A stretch of DNA of 64,000 nucleotides, taken from the NCBI GenBank assembly GCA_023402845.1, contig JAEYFP010000005.1, forward strand, positions 12,173-76,172. Direction: 5' to 3'. The stretch is from Bacillota bacterium (GTDB lineage: Bacteria > Bacillota > Clostridia > Lachnospirales > Lachnospiraceae). The notes under the pieces are model-generated. The model worked only from the letters and a program-made list of their open reading frames with translations, was not told where the DNA came from and did not search any database. The translations under genes were made by a program, and so were the position numbers. Below are positions 26,508-33,668 of this stretch, one piece after another (position 1 is the first letter of the stretch; each line of letters opens with the position of its first letter).

Positions 26508-28204
26508 GCTTGAAAATTGACAACAGGAATATTTGTGTGGAAGAAGGCACCACGATCATGAAGGCGGCAGCTTCCTCAGGGATTATGATCCCCCATTTAT
26601 GCTATTTGGAAGGTATTAATGAAATCAGTGCCTGTAAAGTCTGTGTGGTAGAAATGCAGGGAAAAGAAAAGCTCATTACAGCCTGCAATAATCCCGTTGA
26701 AGAGGGAATGGTGATTAGCACCAATTCCCCAAAGGTTCGTTCGGTCAGAAAAACCAATGTGGAGCTTATTCTCTCCCAGCATGACTGCCATTGCGCCACG
26801 TGTGTCAGGAGCGGCAACTGCAGCCTGCAGAAACTGTCCACGGATCTTGGCCTTACTGAGATTTCCTATCCCAAATTGGTGGAGGATGCCCCCTGGAATC
26901 AGGAATATCCTCTGATCAGGGACTTTAAGAAGTGTATCAAATGCATGCGCTGTGTACAGGTTTGTGATAAGATTCAGGATCTGCATATCTGGGATGTGCA
27001 AAATACCGGTTCCCGCACTACCGTGGATGTATCGGAACACCGCAGCATTGAGGAATCCGACTGCAGCATGTGCGGACAGTGTGTTACCCATTGCCCTACC
27101 GGCGCGCTGCGTGAGCGGAATGACATTCCGAAGGTATTTGATATTTTAGCGGATCCCGATAAAATTACAGTTGTCCAGGTAGCGCCTGCGGTGCGAACCG
27201 CCTGGGGAGAATCTATGGGATTGCCGGATGGTATCGCGACGGAAAAAAGAATGGTGGCTGCTCTTAAGCAGGTGGGCTTTGATTACGTATTTGATACGAA
27301 CTTTACCGCTGATTTGACTATTATGGAGGAAGGTAATGAGCTGCTGAAACGGCTTCCGGAAATTAAGGAGAGCGGATTTCCCATGTTCACCTCCTGCTGT
27401 CCGGCCTGGGTACGTTTCTTAAAGAGCCAATACCCCGATCTGTCAAAAAGACTTTCATCGGCAAAATCTCCGCAGCAGATGTTTGGTGCGGTGACCAAGA
27501 CTTATTTTGCAAAAAAGCTGAATGTCTGTGCGGATCAAATATGCAGTATTTCCATTATGCCCTGCATAGCAAAAAAGGGAGAAGCGGCGCTGCCGGAAAT
27601 GGATGTGACCGGAACAGGACCTGATGTGAATATTGTTCTGACGACAAGAGAATTGACACGGCTGCTTACGGCGGAGCACATTATGCCTCAGCTGTTGGAG
27701 GAGGTTGAATTTGATTCGCCGCTTTCGGAAAGTACGGGAGCAGGTGTTCTCTTCGGAGCGACCGGCGGCGTGATGGAGGCTGCGCTTCGCACAGCCGTAT
27801 ATGCCTTGACAGGGAATAATCCCGATATTGACGGCTTTGTTCAGGTACGGGGAAGCGAAGGGCGCAAGGAAGCCGTTTATGATGTGAACGGAACCATGGT
27901 TCGGACCTGTACGGTAAGTGGGCTTAAAAATGCCCGGCTTTTAATGGAAGATATTCTGAGAAAGAATGTTGAGTATGATTTCGTGGAGGTCATGGCCTGT
28001 CCGGGGGGCTGTGTAGGCGGCGGAGGACAACCGATCTGGGAGGATATGGAGATGGCGCCGGGGCGTGCATCAAAGCTGTATGAGCTGGATGAAAGAAGGC
28101 CTCTCAGATATTCTCATGAAAATCCTACGATACAGCAGCTGTATAAGGACTTTTTTGAGGCACCGCTGTCGGAGAAATCCCATCATTTGCTGCATGTCCA
28201 TTAG
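26501..28204 (+). CDS. hydA: [FeFe] hydrogenase, group A (HydA)
   Basis: 567 residues. Reversibly reduces protons to hydrogen in the cytoplasm. An N-terminal 2Fe-2S ferredoxin domain (CYLEGINEISACKVC), a His/Cys-ligated segment (HDCHCATCVRSGNC) and a two-cluster 4Fe-4S ferredoxin domain (CIKCMRCVQVC; CSMCGQCVTHCP) lead to the H-cluster domain. All three H-cluster signatures are intact: TSCCPAW (297-303), MPCIAKKGEA (353 on) and ACPGGCVGGGGQP with C500 and C504. So it should be active if the HydEFG maturases, not in this window, exist. It is co-transcribed with the flavoprotein upstream. Confidence 0.95.
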   Translation: MVSLKIDNRNICVEEGTTIMKAAASSGIMIPHLCYLEGINEISACKVCVVEMQGKEKLITACNNPVEEGMVISTNSPKVRSVRKTNVELILSQHDCHCATCVRSGNCSLQKLSTDLGLTEISYPKLVEDAPWNQEYPLIRDFKKCIKCMRCVQVCDKIQDLHIWDVQNTGSRTTVDVSEHRSIEESDCSMCGQCVTHCPTGALRERNDIPKVFDILADPDKITVVQVAPAVRTAWGESMGLPDGIATEKRMVAALKQVGFDYVFDTNFTADLTIMEEGNELLKRLPEIKESGFPMFTSCCPAWVRFLKSQYPDLSKRLSSAKSPQQMFGAVTKTYFAKKLNVCADQICSISIMPCIAKKGEAALPEMDVTGTGPDVNIVLTTRELTRLLTAEHIMPQLLEEVEFDSPLSESTGAGVLFGATGGVMEAALRTAVYALTGNNPDIDGFVQVRGSEGRKEAVYDVNGTMVRTCTVSGLKNARLLMEDILRKNVEYDFVEVMACPGGCVGGGGQPIWEDMEMAPGRASKLYELDERRPLRYSHENPTIQQLYKDFFEAPLSEKSHHLLHVH

Positions 28205-28258
28205 ATTGATACAAAATTAAAAAAATTATGCGAAGAGTACAAAAGAAAGGAATAAGGG

Positions 28259-28864
28259 ATGAGTCTGAATTTATTGTTTATTATGACCGCGCTGCTGCTT
28301 GCGGATTATGTGGTCGGACTGCTTTACGAAATCTGGAATGAGGGATTTGATAAGACAAAATGGATCAAAGGTGCACAGCGTTATTTTTTGATTTTTGTAG
28401 GTTATGGTGCATTGGCGCTGATTGCCCACCTCTCCTCCTATTATTTTGAAGAGATGCAGTATCTGAGCGGTTTGCTGCTTGAGCCGATTGCACGCTATTT
28501 TGTGAGTCTGCTTGACAGATTGAAGGGTTTGTTTTTGGCGGAACAGGAAAATTCGGCAGAAAAGAAAATAAAAAATCAAAAGGCCCAGGAGACATTAAAG
28601 GAGACTGCTGTGAATGTGGAGGCTGTGCCTATGGTATTCACGGCACCTAAAGAGGAAACGGTATCCGCAGAGGAAACAGCAGCGGATACGGAAATAGTAC
28701 CGGCCGCAGTCACGGTCCCGGAAGCAGAAGAGATGAAATCGACAGAGGTGCTTCCGACAACGGCCTTGGCAGTAGTTACGGCAGCTGCGGCAGAAACCGC
28801 GGCAAGGCCGAAAAGGGCACAGGCAAAACGCCGTACCCAATCGGTCGGCAAGAATGTAAAATAA
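28259..28864 (+). CDS. Unrecognised membrane protein with Ala/Glu/Thr-rich tail
   Basis: 201 residues. The first 85 contain two hydrophobic helices (about 3-22 and 41-62) and a short third hydrophobic stretch. The last 100 are low complexity, rich in Ala, Glu, Val and Thr, ending in a basic patch (RPKRAQAKRRTQ). The N-terminal part is loosely holin-like, but I would not assign that. It stands 54 bp after hydA and is followed by a terminator, so it may be the last gene of that unit. Confidence 0.6.
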   Translation: MSLNLLFIMTALLLADYVVGLLYEIWNEGFDKTKWIKGAQRYFLIFVGYGALALIAHLSSYYFEEMQYLSGLLLEPIARYFVSLLDRLKGLFLAEQENSAEKKIKNQKAQETLKETAVNVEAVPMVFTAPKEETVSAEETAADTEIVPAAVTVPEAEEMKSTEVLPTTALAVVTAAAAETAARPKRAQAKRRTQSVGKNVK

Positions 28865-28874
28865 GATTGGCAAG

Positions 28875-28914
28875 AAAGCTTCGCATTCCAAACGGTAAGG
28901 CGAAGCTTTTTTAT
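28875..28914 (+). terminator. Rho-independent terminator
   Basis: A perfect 10-bp stem, AAAGCTTCGC with GCGAAGCTTT, has a 15-nt loop and runs into a T-rich tail. It lies 10 bp after the stop of the preceding gene. Confidence 0.9.
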
Positions 28915-28962
28915 TAGATAAAAATCCATATGGATTTTCTATCTAATAATTTATGCGCAGCT
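28911..28962. repeat. Long palindrome followed by the TTTATGCGCAGCT motif
   Basis: An 18-bp near-perfect inverted repeat (arms 28911-28927 and 28932-28949, one base missing in the left arm) is followed directly by TTTATGCGCAGCT. The same motif follows another A/T-rich palindrome near 33133. Probably a small dispersed palindromic element. Confidence 0.55.
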
Positions 28963-29076
28963 GCGCGCGCGGAACAAAAGCTGTGCAGCCTAAGTATCTG
29001 GCAGTGAGAGTGGGCGAATCACAGGCTAACTTTTTTTATGGAAAATTTATGAAATTTATTAAAATAAAAAAAATAG
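28963..29076. other. Intergenic stretch without gene
   Basis: Together with its flanks this forms a 368-bp gap (28865-29232) holding a terminator, a palindrome and the cysK promoter. An 80-codon open frame across it has no ribosome site and crosses the promoter, so I do not call it a gene. Confidence 0.6.
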
Positions 29077-29105
29077 TTGACACAACGAAAAAAGAGCGGT
29101 ATAAT
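29077..29105 (+). promoter_or_regulatory. Consensus sigma-A promoter for cysK
   Basis: TTGACA, a 17-bp spacer, then TATAAT: both boxes match consensus exactly. An A-rich stretch upstream could act as an UP element. It should be very strong unless repressed. Confidence 0.93.
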
Positions 29106-29120
29106 CCAAAACATAATAAA

Positions 29121-29137
29121 CCTAGTGAAATACTAGG
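29121..29137. promoter_or_regulatory. Palindromic operator candidate downstream of cysK promoter
   Basis: CCTAGT, five bases, ACTAGG: a perfect 6-bp inverted repeat about 10 bp past the expected transcription start. Its size and placement suit a dimeric repressor. The Rrf2-family gene at 33231 is a candidate; this link is inference. Confidence 0.55.
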
Positions 29138-29232
29138 AAATAAAATGAATACAGATTTACAAATAAGAAATGAAAGCAAAACCAAAGAAGAGTAACAACG
29201 GCAGAGCCAACTTATAAAAGGAGGAAATGGAT

Positions 29233-30168
29233 ATGGCAGGAATTAAGAAAAGCGCGACAGAACTGATTGGAAAAACACCGTTATTGGAGTTGACTAATTA
29301 TGAAAAGAGGCATGGACTGCAGGCAAGAATTGTTGCCAAGCTTGAATATTTTAATCCGGCGGGCAGCGTAAAGGACAGAATCGCACTTGCGATGATTGAG
29401 GATGCGGAAGAAAAGGGTCTGTTAAAGCCCGGTGCAACAATCATTGAGCCGACATCGGGAAATACCGGAATCGGAATTGCAGCAGTTGCGGCAGCAAAGG
29501 GATATCAGGCGATTATGACGATGCCTGAGACGATGAGTGTTGAGAGAAGAAACCTTTTGAAGGCATACGGCGCACAGGTTGTGCTGACAGACGGAACAAA
29601 GGGAATGAAGGGTGCGATCGCAAGAGCCGAGGAACTTCGGGAAGAGAAGACGGGTGCGGTTATTCTCGGACAGTTTGACAATCCGGCAAACCCGGAGACG
29701 CATTTTAAGACAACAGGACCGGAAATCTGGGACGATACGGAAGGCAAAGTGGATATTTTTATATCCGGAATCGGAACAGGCGGAACGATCAGCGGTGCGG
29801 GCAAATATTTAAAGTCCAAAAATCCGGATGTAAAAATCATTGCGGTTGAGCCGGCCGGTTCTCCGGTACTTACAAAGGGTACGGCAGGCCCGCATAAAAT
29901 ACAGGGCATCGGAGCAGGTTTTATTCCGCAAACACTGGATACGGATATTTATGATGAAGTAATCGATGTGACAAATGAAGATGCTTTTGCGGCAGGAAAG
30001 GAAATTGCCGTAACGGAAGGCGTTTTGGTAGGTATATCTTCGGGAGCAGCATTGCATGCGGCCTCAGAGCTTGCAAAGCGTCCGGAAAACGAAGGAAAAC
30101 TGATTGTTGTTCTGCTGCCGGATACGGGCGACCGTTATTTATCGACACCGCTATTTACAGAGGAATAA
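29233..30168 (+). CDS. cysK: Cysteine synthase A (O-acetylserine sulfhydrylase)
   Basis: 311 residues. PLP enzyme forming L-cysteine from O-acetylserine and sulfide. The PLP lysine lies in NPAGSVKDRIA, the substrate loop is EPTSGNTGIG, the phosphate-binding glycine loop is GIGTGGTISGAG, and SSGAALHA is near the C-terminus. ATG 29233 lies 8 bases after AGGAGG; an ATG at 29227 is too close to that site. It heads a unit with a MetNIQ transporter, suggesting sulfur amino acid supply is controlled together. Confidence 0.96.
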   Translation: MAGIKKSATELIGKTPLLELTNYEKRHGLQARIVAKLEYFNPAGSVKDRIALAMIEDAEEKGLLKPGATIIEPTSGNTGIGIAAVAAAKGYQAIMTMPETMSVERRNLLKAYGAQVVLTDGTKGMKGAIARAEELREEKTGAVILGQFDNPANPETHFKTTGPEIWDDTEGKVDIFISGIGTGGTISGAGKYLKSKNPDVKIIAVEPAGSPVLTKGTAGPHKIQGIGAGFIPQTLDTDIYDEVIDVTNEDAFAAGKEIAVTEGVLVGISSGAALHAASELAKRPENEGKLIVVLLPDTGDRYLSTPLFTEE

Positions 30169-30171
30169 AAA

Positions 30172-30193
30172 GTGTGTTAGAATGTGAACACAC
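30172..30193. promoter_or_regulatory. Inverted repeat between cysK and metN
   Basis: GTGTGTT, eight bases, AACACAC: a perfect 7-bp palindrome in the 49-bp gap. It lacks a T-tract, so it is not a standard terminator. It could be an RNA hairpin tuning expression of metNIQ or a protein site. Confidence 0.4.
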
Positions 30194-30217
30194 AAAAGCA
30201 GATAGGCAGGTGCAGAT

Positions 30218-31228
30218 ATGGATACGATTATTGAGATTAAAGCTCTGGAAAAGACCTTTGTCGGAAAGGAAAATGTAGTCGAGGCGTTAAAGGGTATCGA
30301 CTTAAGCATTAAACAGGGAGATATTTACGGCATCATCGGCATGAGCGGCGCCGGAAAGAGCACGCTTGTGAGGTGTTTAAACTTTCTGGAAAGGCCGACA
30401 AAGGGCACTGTTATTATAGAGGGCGAGGATCTGTCTGCATTAAGCGATGCAGGTCTGCGTGCACTCAGGCAGCAGGTATCCATGATCTTTCAGCATTTTA
30501 ATCTGCTCATGCAGCGTAACGTTGTGGATAATGTTTGTTTTCCACTTGAAATTGCGGGCATGAAAAAGTCAGAGGCCAGGAAGCGTGCGATGGAGCTTTT
30601 GGACATCGTCGGGCTGACGGAAAAGGCGAAAGCCTATCCGACACAGCTCTCCGGCGGGCAGAAGCAGAGAGTAGCCATTGCGCGGGCGCTTGCCAACAAT
30701 CCTAAAATCCTGTTATGTGACGAGGCGACGAGTGCGCTTGATCCGCAGACGACAAAAGCGATTTTAGGGCTTTTACAGAAAATTAACAAAGAATTTGGCA
30801 TTACCATTGTAATTATTACACATGAGATGCGTGTTGTTGAGGAAATCTGCTCCCATGTGGCGATCATAGACGGCGGTGAGCTGGCCGAGCACGGTACGGT
30901 CGAGGAAGTATTCGCGAGGCCGAAGAGCAAAGCGGCGAAAAAGCTTGTTTACCAGTCGGAGTACAAGGCATCTTTAATGGAAGGAAAGCGTTGTATCCGC
31001 ATCGTTTTTTCAGAAAATTCTTCATTTGAGCCGGTAATCGCTAATATGGTGCTTACATGCAAGGCTCCCGTCAACATTCTGCTTGCGGACACGAAGGACA
31101 TCGGAGGCATTGCGCACGGGCAGATGATTTTGCAGCTGCCTGAGGATGAGCTGGCGGCCGGAAAAATGGTTGCCTTTCTGAAGGAAAGAAAATTAACGGT
31201 AGAGGAGCTGGAAGATTATGTGGGATAG
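30218..31228 (+). CDS. metN: Methionine/D-methionine ABC transporter ATP-binding protein
   Basis: 336 residues. Walker A GMSGAGKS, Q-loop MIFQHFNL, signature LSGGQKQRVAIARAL, Walker B ILLCDEATSALDP and H-loop ITHEMRV. A C-terminal domain of about 90 residues after position 245 matches the NIL regulatory domain by which intracellular methionine inhibits transport in this family. It overlaps metI by 11 bp. The natural substrate could also be cystine or a related compound, given the linked cysK. Confidence 0.95.
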   Translation: MDTIIEIKALEKTFVGKENVVEALKGIDLSIKQGDIYGIIGMSGAGKSTLVRCLNFLERPTKGTVIIEGEDLSALSDAGLRALRQQVSMIFQHFNLLMQRNVVDNVCFPLEIAGMKKSEARKRAMELLDIVGLTEKAKAYPTQLSGGQKQRVAIARALANNPKILLCDEATSALDPQTTKAILGLLQKINKEFGITIVIITHEMRVVEEICSHVAIIDGGELAEHGTVEEVFARPKSKAAKKLVYQSEYKASLMEGKRCIRIVFSENSSFEPVIANMVLTCKAPVNILLADTKDIGGIAHGQMILQLPEDELAAGKMVAFLKERKLTVEELEDYVG

Positions 31229-31883
31229 TGCAACAATATTGATGCTGTTAGAAGGGATCGGCGCGACGCTGTATATGACGGTGACCTCCACCCTGATGGC
31301 TTACCTGTTCGGACTTCCGATGGGAATTTTGCTCGTCATTACAAAAAAGGACGGCTTATGGCCAAATACAACAATTTATAAGCTGTTGGATGTATTCGTG
31401 AATATTGTGCGCTCCGTGCCGTTTTTGATTTTATTGATTTCAGTCAGTCCGATCACAAAGCTGATTGTCGGGAAAAGCTATGGCCCGACTGCGACAATCG
31501 TGCCGCTTACCGTTGCGGCTGCTCCTTTTGTGGCCAGGATGGTGGAATCTTCCCTTTTGGAGGTGGATCAGGGTGTTGTCGAGGCAGCACAAAGTATGGG
31601 AGCTTCGCTGCCTGTGATTGTGTGCAAGGTGCTGCTTGCCGAGGCAAAAACTTCACTGATTGTGGGAAGTACGATTGCACTCGGAACGATTCTCGGCTAC
31701 AGTGCGATGGCCGGTATTGTCGGCGGCGGCGGACTTGGTGATATTTCCATCCGCTATGGGTATTACAGATACCAGACGGATATTATGCTTGTGACCGTCG
31801 TTCTGCTTGTTGTACTGGTACAGATTTTACAGATCATCGGCATGCGGATTTCCAAAAGAACAGACAAGAGAATTGCAGGCTGA
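31218..31883 (+). CDS. metI: Methionine ABC transporter permease
   Basis: 221 residues with five membrane helices. The binding-protein-dependent transport motif is present around VVEAAQSMGAS, followed by GYSAMAGIVGGGGLGDISIRYG, a hallmark of MetI. The start overlaps the metN 3' end. A 180-bp gap follows before metQ; it shows no terminator or clear promoter. Confidence 0.95.
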   Translation: MWDSATILMLLEGIGATLYMTVTSTLMAYLFGLPMGILLVITKKDGLWPNTTIYKLLDVFVNIVRSVPFLILLISVSPITKLIVGKSYGPTATIVPLTVAAAPFVARMVESSLLEVDQGVVEAAQSMGASLPVIVCKVLLAEAKTSLIVGSTIALGTILGYSAMAGIVGGGGLGDISIRYGYYRYQTDIMLVTVVLLVVLVQILQIIGMRISKRTDKRIAG

Positions 31884-32063
31884 TATGTTTTTTTCCGGTT
31901 TCGTGGTACCGGTGTTTATGCGTACCTGTGAGAAACAGTATGGATCATTACGGATGGCTTCCGTGAGGAACAGCAGCATCGGGATTCCCGCCAGATGAGA
32001 GGCGGCGGACCAAAAAATGGAAGCGGAAATGCATATAGATTATCTAAAAGAAAAGAGGAGGAT

Positions 32064-32996
32064 ATGATTATGAAGAAATTAACAGTATTGTCAACGGTGT
32101 TTGCATTGGCTCTTGGCACGGCGGCACTGACAGGCTGCGGATCGGCAGCAGAAGCGGCACCGGAAGCAGCTGCACCCGAAACGGTGACAGAGGCACCGGC
32201 GGCAGAGGAAACACCGGCAGAAGAGGAAGCACCGGCGGCAGAGGAAGAAGCGCCTGCAGCAGAAGGCGGCATCATTAAAGTAGCGGCTTCAGCCACACCT
32301 CATGCGGAAATTTTAGAGCAGGTGAAGGATACCCTTGCAGCAGAGGGCTGGGATTTACAGGTGACTGTATTTGATGATTATGTACAGCCCAACCTTGTTG
32401 TAGAGAGCGGTGAGTTTGATGCAAACTATTTCCAGCATATTCCGTATCTGACGGACTTCAATGCGGAAAACGAAACGCACCTTGTGGAAGCGGCACAGAT
32501 TCACTATGAGCCGTTCGGCATTTATCCGGGAGTTTCTTCGGATCTTGCAAACATTGCGGACGGTGCGAAGATTGCGGTTCCAAATGATACGACCAATGAG
32601 GCGAGAGCTCTTTTATTATTACAAGACAATGGTCTGATCACGCTGAAGGATGGCATTGGTCTGGAAGCTACGGTCAAGGATATTGTGGAGAATCCTAAGA
32701 ACATAGAGATCATTGAGCTGGAGGCGGCTCAGGTATCAAGAGTTATCGACGAGGTTGACTTTGTCGTATTAAACGGCAATTATGCGATGGAAGCCGGACT
32801 GAGCGTAGGGAAGGATGCTGTGGCAGCGGAAGCGGCAGAATCAGAAGCAGCACAGACCTATGCAAATATCCTTGTTGTGGAAGAGGGCAATGAGAGTGCA
32901 CCCGGAATCCAGGCGCTTGTGAAGGCACTTCAGTCAGATGCGGTAAGAGATTACATCAATAATACCTATGACGGAGCAGTCGTTCCGATATTTTAA
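32064..32996 (+). CDS. metQ: Methionine-binding lipoprotein
   Basis: 310 residues. The signal peptide ends in a lipobox, LTGC, near residue 24. A Glu/Ala/Pro low-complexity linker of about 45 residues follows, then the NlpA/MetQ fold (IKVAASATPHAEILEQV, FDANYFQHIPYL, IAVPNDTTNEARALLLL, VLNGNYAM). It captures methionine outside the membrane for MetNI. The linker is longer than usual for the family. ATG 32064 follows AGGAGG; starts further upstream lack a ribosome site. Confidence 0.94.
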   Translation: MIMKKLTVLSTVFALALGTAALTGCGSAAEAAPEAAAPETVTEAPAAEETPAEEEAPAAEEEAPAAEGGIIKVAASATPHAEILEQVKDTLAAEGWDLQVTVFDDYVQPNLVVESGEFDANYFQHIPYLTDFNAENETHLVEAAQIHYEPFGIYPGVSSDLANIADGAKIAVPNDTTNEARALLLLQDNGLITLKDGIGLEATVKDIVENPKNIEIIELEAAQVSRVIDEVDFVVLNGNYAMEAGLSVGKDAVAAEAAESEAAQTYANILVVEEGNESAPGIQALVKALQSDAVRDYINNTYDGAVVPIF

Positions 32997-33011
32997 GCGG
33001 CGGATCTGGAT

Positions 33012-33045
33012 ATTTCCATAAGAAGTTTCCATTTCCATAAGAAGT
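33012..33045 (+). repeat. Short tandem direct repeat after metQ
   Basis: ATTTCCATAAGAAGT occurs twice, separated by four bases. Purpose unknown. Confidence 0.6.
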
Positions 33046-33052
33046 CGATATG

Positions 33053-33093
33053 AGAGGGGCCTTCTGTACGATGAGAGCGCCCCTCTTATTTTA
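33053..33093 (+). terminator. Rho-independent terminator of cysK-metNIQ
   Basis: AGAGGGGC pairs with GCCCCTCT around an 18-nt loop and continues into a T-rich tail. It ends the sulfur operon 56 bp after metQ. Confidence 0.85.
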
Positions 33094-33146
33094 TTAGAGA
33101 GGAAATTCCTCCGAATTTCCTGTACAATAAAATTTTATGCGCAGCT
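33089..33146. repeat. A/T-rich palindrome followed by TTTATGCGCAGCT
   Basis: Nested stems, TTTTATT with AATAAAA outside and AGGAAATTC with GAATTTCCT inside, are followed at once by TTTTATGCGCAGCT. This is the same arrangement as at 28911-28962, so both are probably copies of one element. Confidence 0.55.
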
Positions 33147-33177
33147 ATGCGATGCACACAATTCCCCGTATTCTACA

Positions 33178-33206
33178 TTGACGTGATAGGAATTAAACTA
33201 TATAAT
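33178..33206 (+). promoter_or_regulatory. Sigma-A promoter for the Rrf2 regulator
   Basis: TTGACG, a 17-bp spacer, then TATAAT. The spacer contains ATAG and CTAT as an imperfect palindrome around GAATTAAA, a possible autoregulatory site. Confidence 0.85.
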
Positions 33207-33230
33207 CTAAACTATGGAGAGGTGTTAATT

Positions 33231-33668
33231 ATGAAGATATCCACAAAGGGCAGGTATGCTGTCCGGGTTATGCTGGATCTGGCCGTAAACAATACGGGCG
33301 AATATGTGAAGGTCAAGCAGATTGCACAGCGCCAGGACATTTCCGAAAAATATCTGGAACAAATTATTGCAATTTTGAACAAAGCCGGCTATGTTAAGAG
33401 CGTGCGAGGCGCACAGGGCGGTTACAAGCTGGCAAGAAATCCGCAGGAATATACGGTCGGCATGATTTTAAGACTTACCGAGGGCAGTTTATCTCCGGTG
33501 GCCTGTTTGGATGGGGCTGAGAATGATTGCGAGCGGTGCGATTCTTGCGATACGCTTGCGGTTTGGAAGGAACTTGAAGAGGCGATCAACCGTGTCGTTG
33601 ACAATGTGACGATTGCGGATCTTGTAGACCGGCAGCAGGAGAGGTTAGGAAGCCAGTATGTTATTTAG
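33231..33668 (+). CDS. Rrf2-family transcriptional regulator (IscR/CymR-like)
   Basis: 145 residues. Winged-helix Rrf2 fold: MKISTKGRYAVRVMLDLA at the N-terminus, DISEKYLEQIIAILNKAG as the recognition region, SVRGAQGGYKLAR as the wing. Cysteines around residues 88-106 (CLDGAENDCERCDSC) resemble the cluster ligands of IscR-type members, so it may sense Fe-S or sulfur status. It lies directly after cysK-metNIQ, whose promoter carries a palindrome. ATG 33231 follows GGAGAGGTG. It overlaps the MBOAT gene by 11 bp, an odd partner. Confidence 0.9.
   Translation: MKISTKGRYAVRVMLDLAVNNTGEYVKVKQIAQRQDISEKYLEQIIAILNKAGYVKSVRGAQGGYKLARNPQEYTVGMILRLTEGSLSPVACLDGAENDCERCDSCDTLAVWKELEEAINRVVDNVTIADLVDRQQERLGSQYVI

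Noticed and set aside
28953..29195. 80-codon open frame before cysK
   Set aside because: No ribosome site, and it crosses the consensus cysK promoter. A 16-codon frame at 29145 in the leader has no cysteine or methionine run to suggest attenuation.
29105..29232. SAM (S-box) or T-box riboswitch before cysK-metNIQ
   Set aside because: The leader is short and A-rich, without the conserved helices of either class.
31884..32063. Small gene between metI and metQ
   Set aside because: Open frames there are extensions of the neighbouring genes' alternative frames and have no ribosome site.
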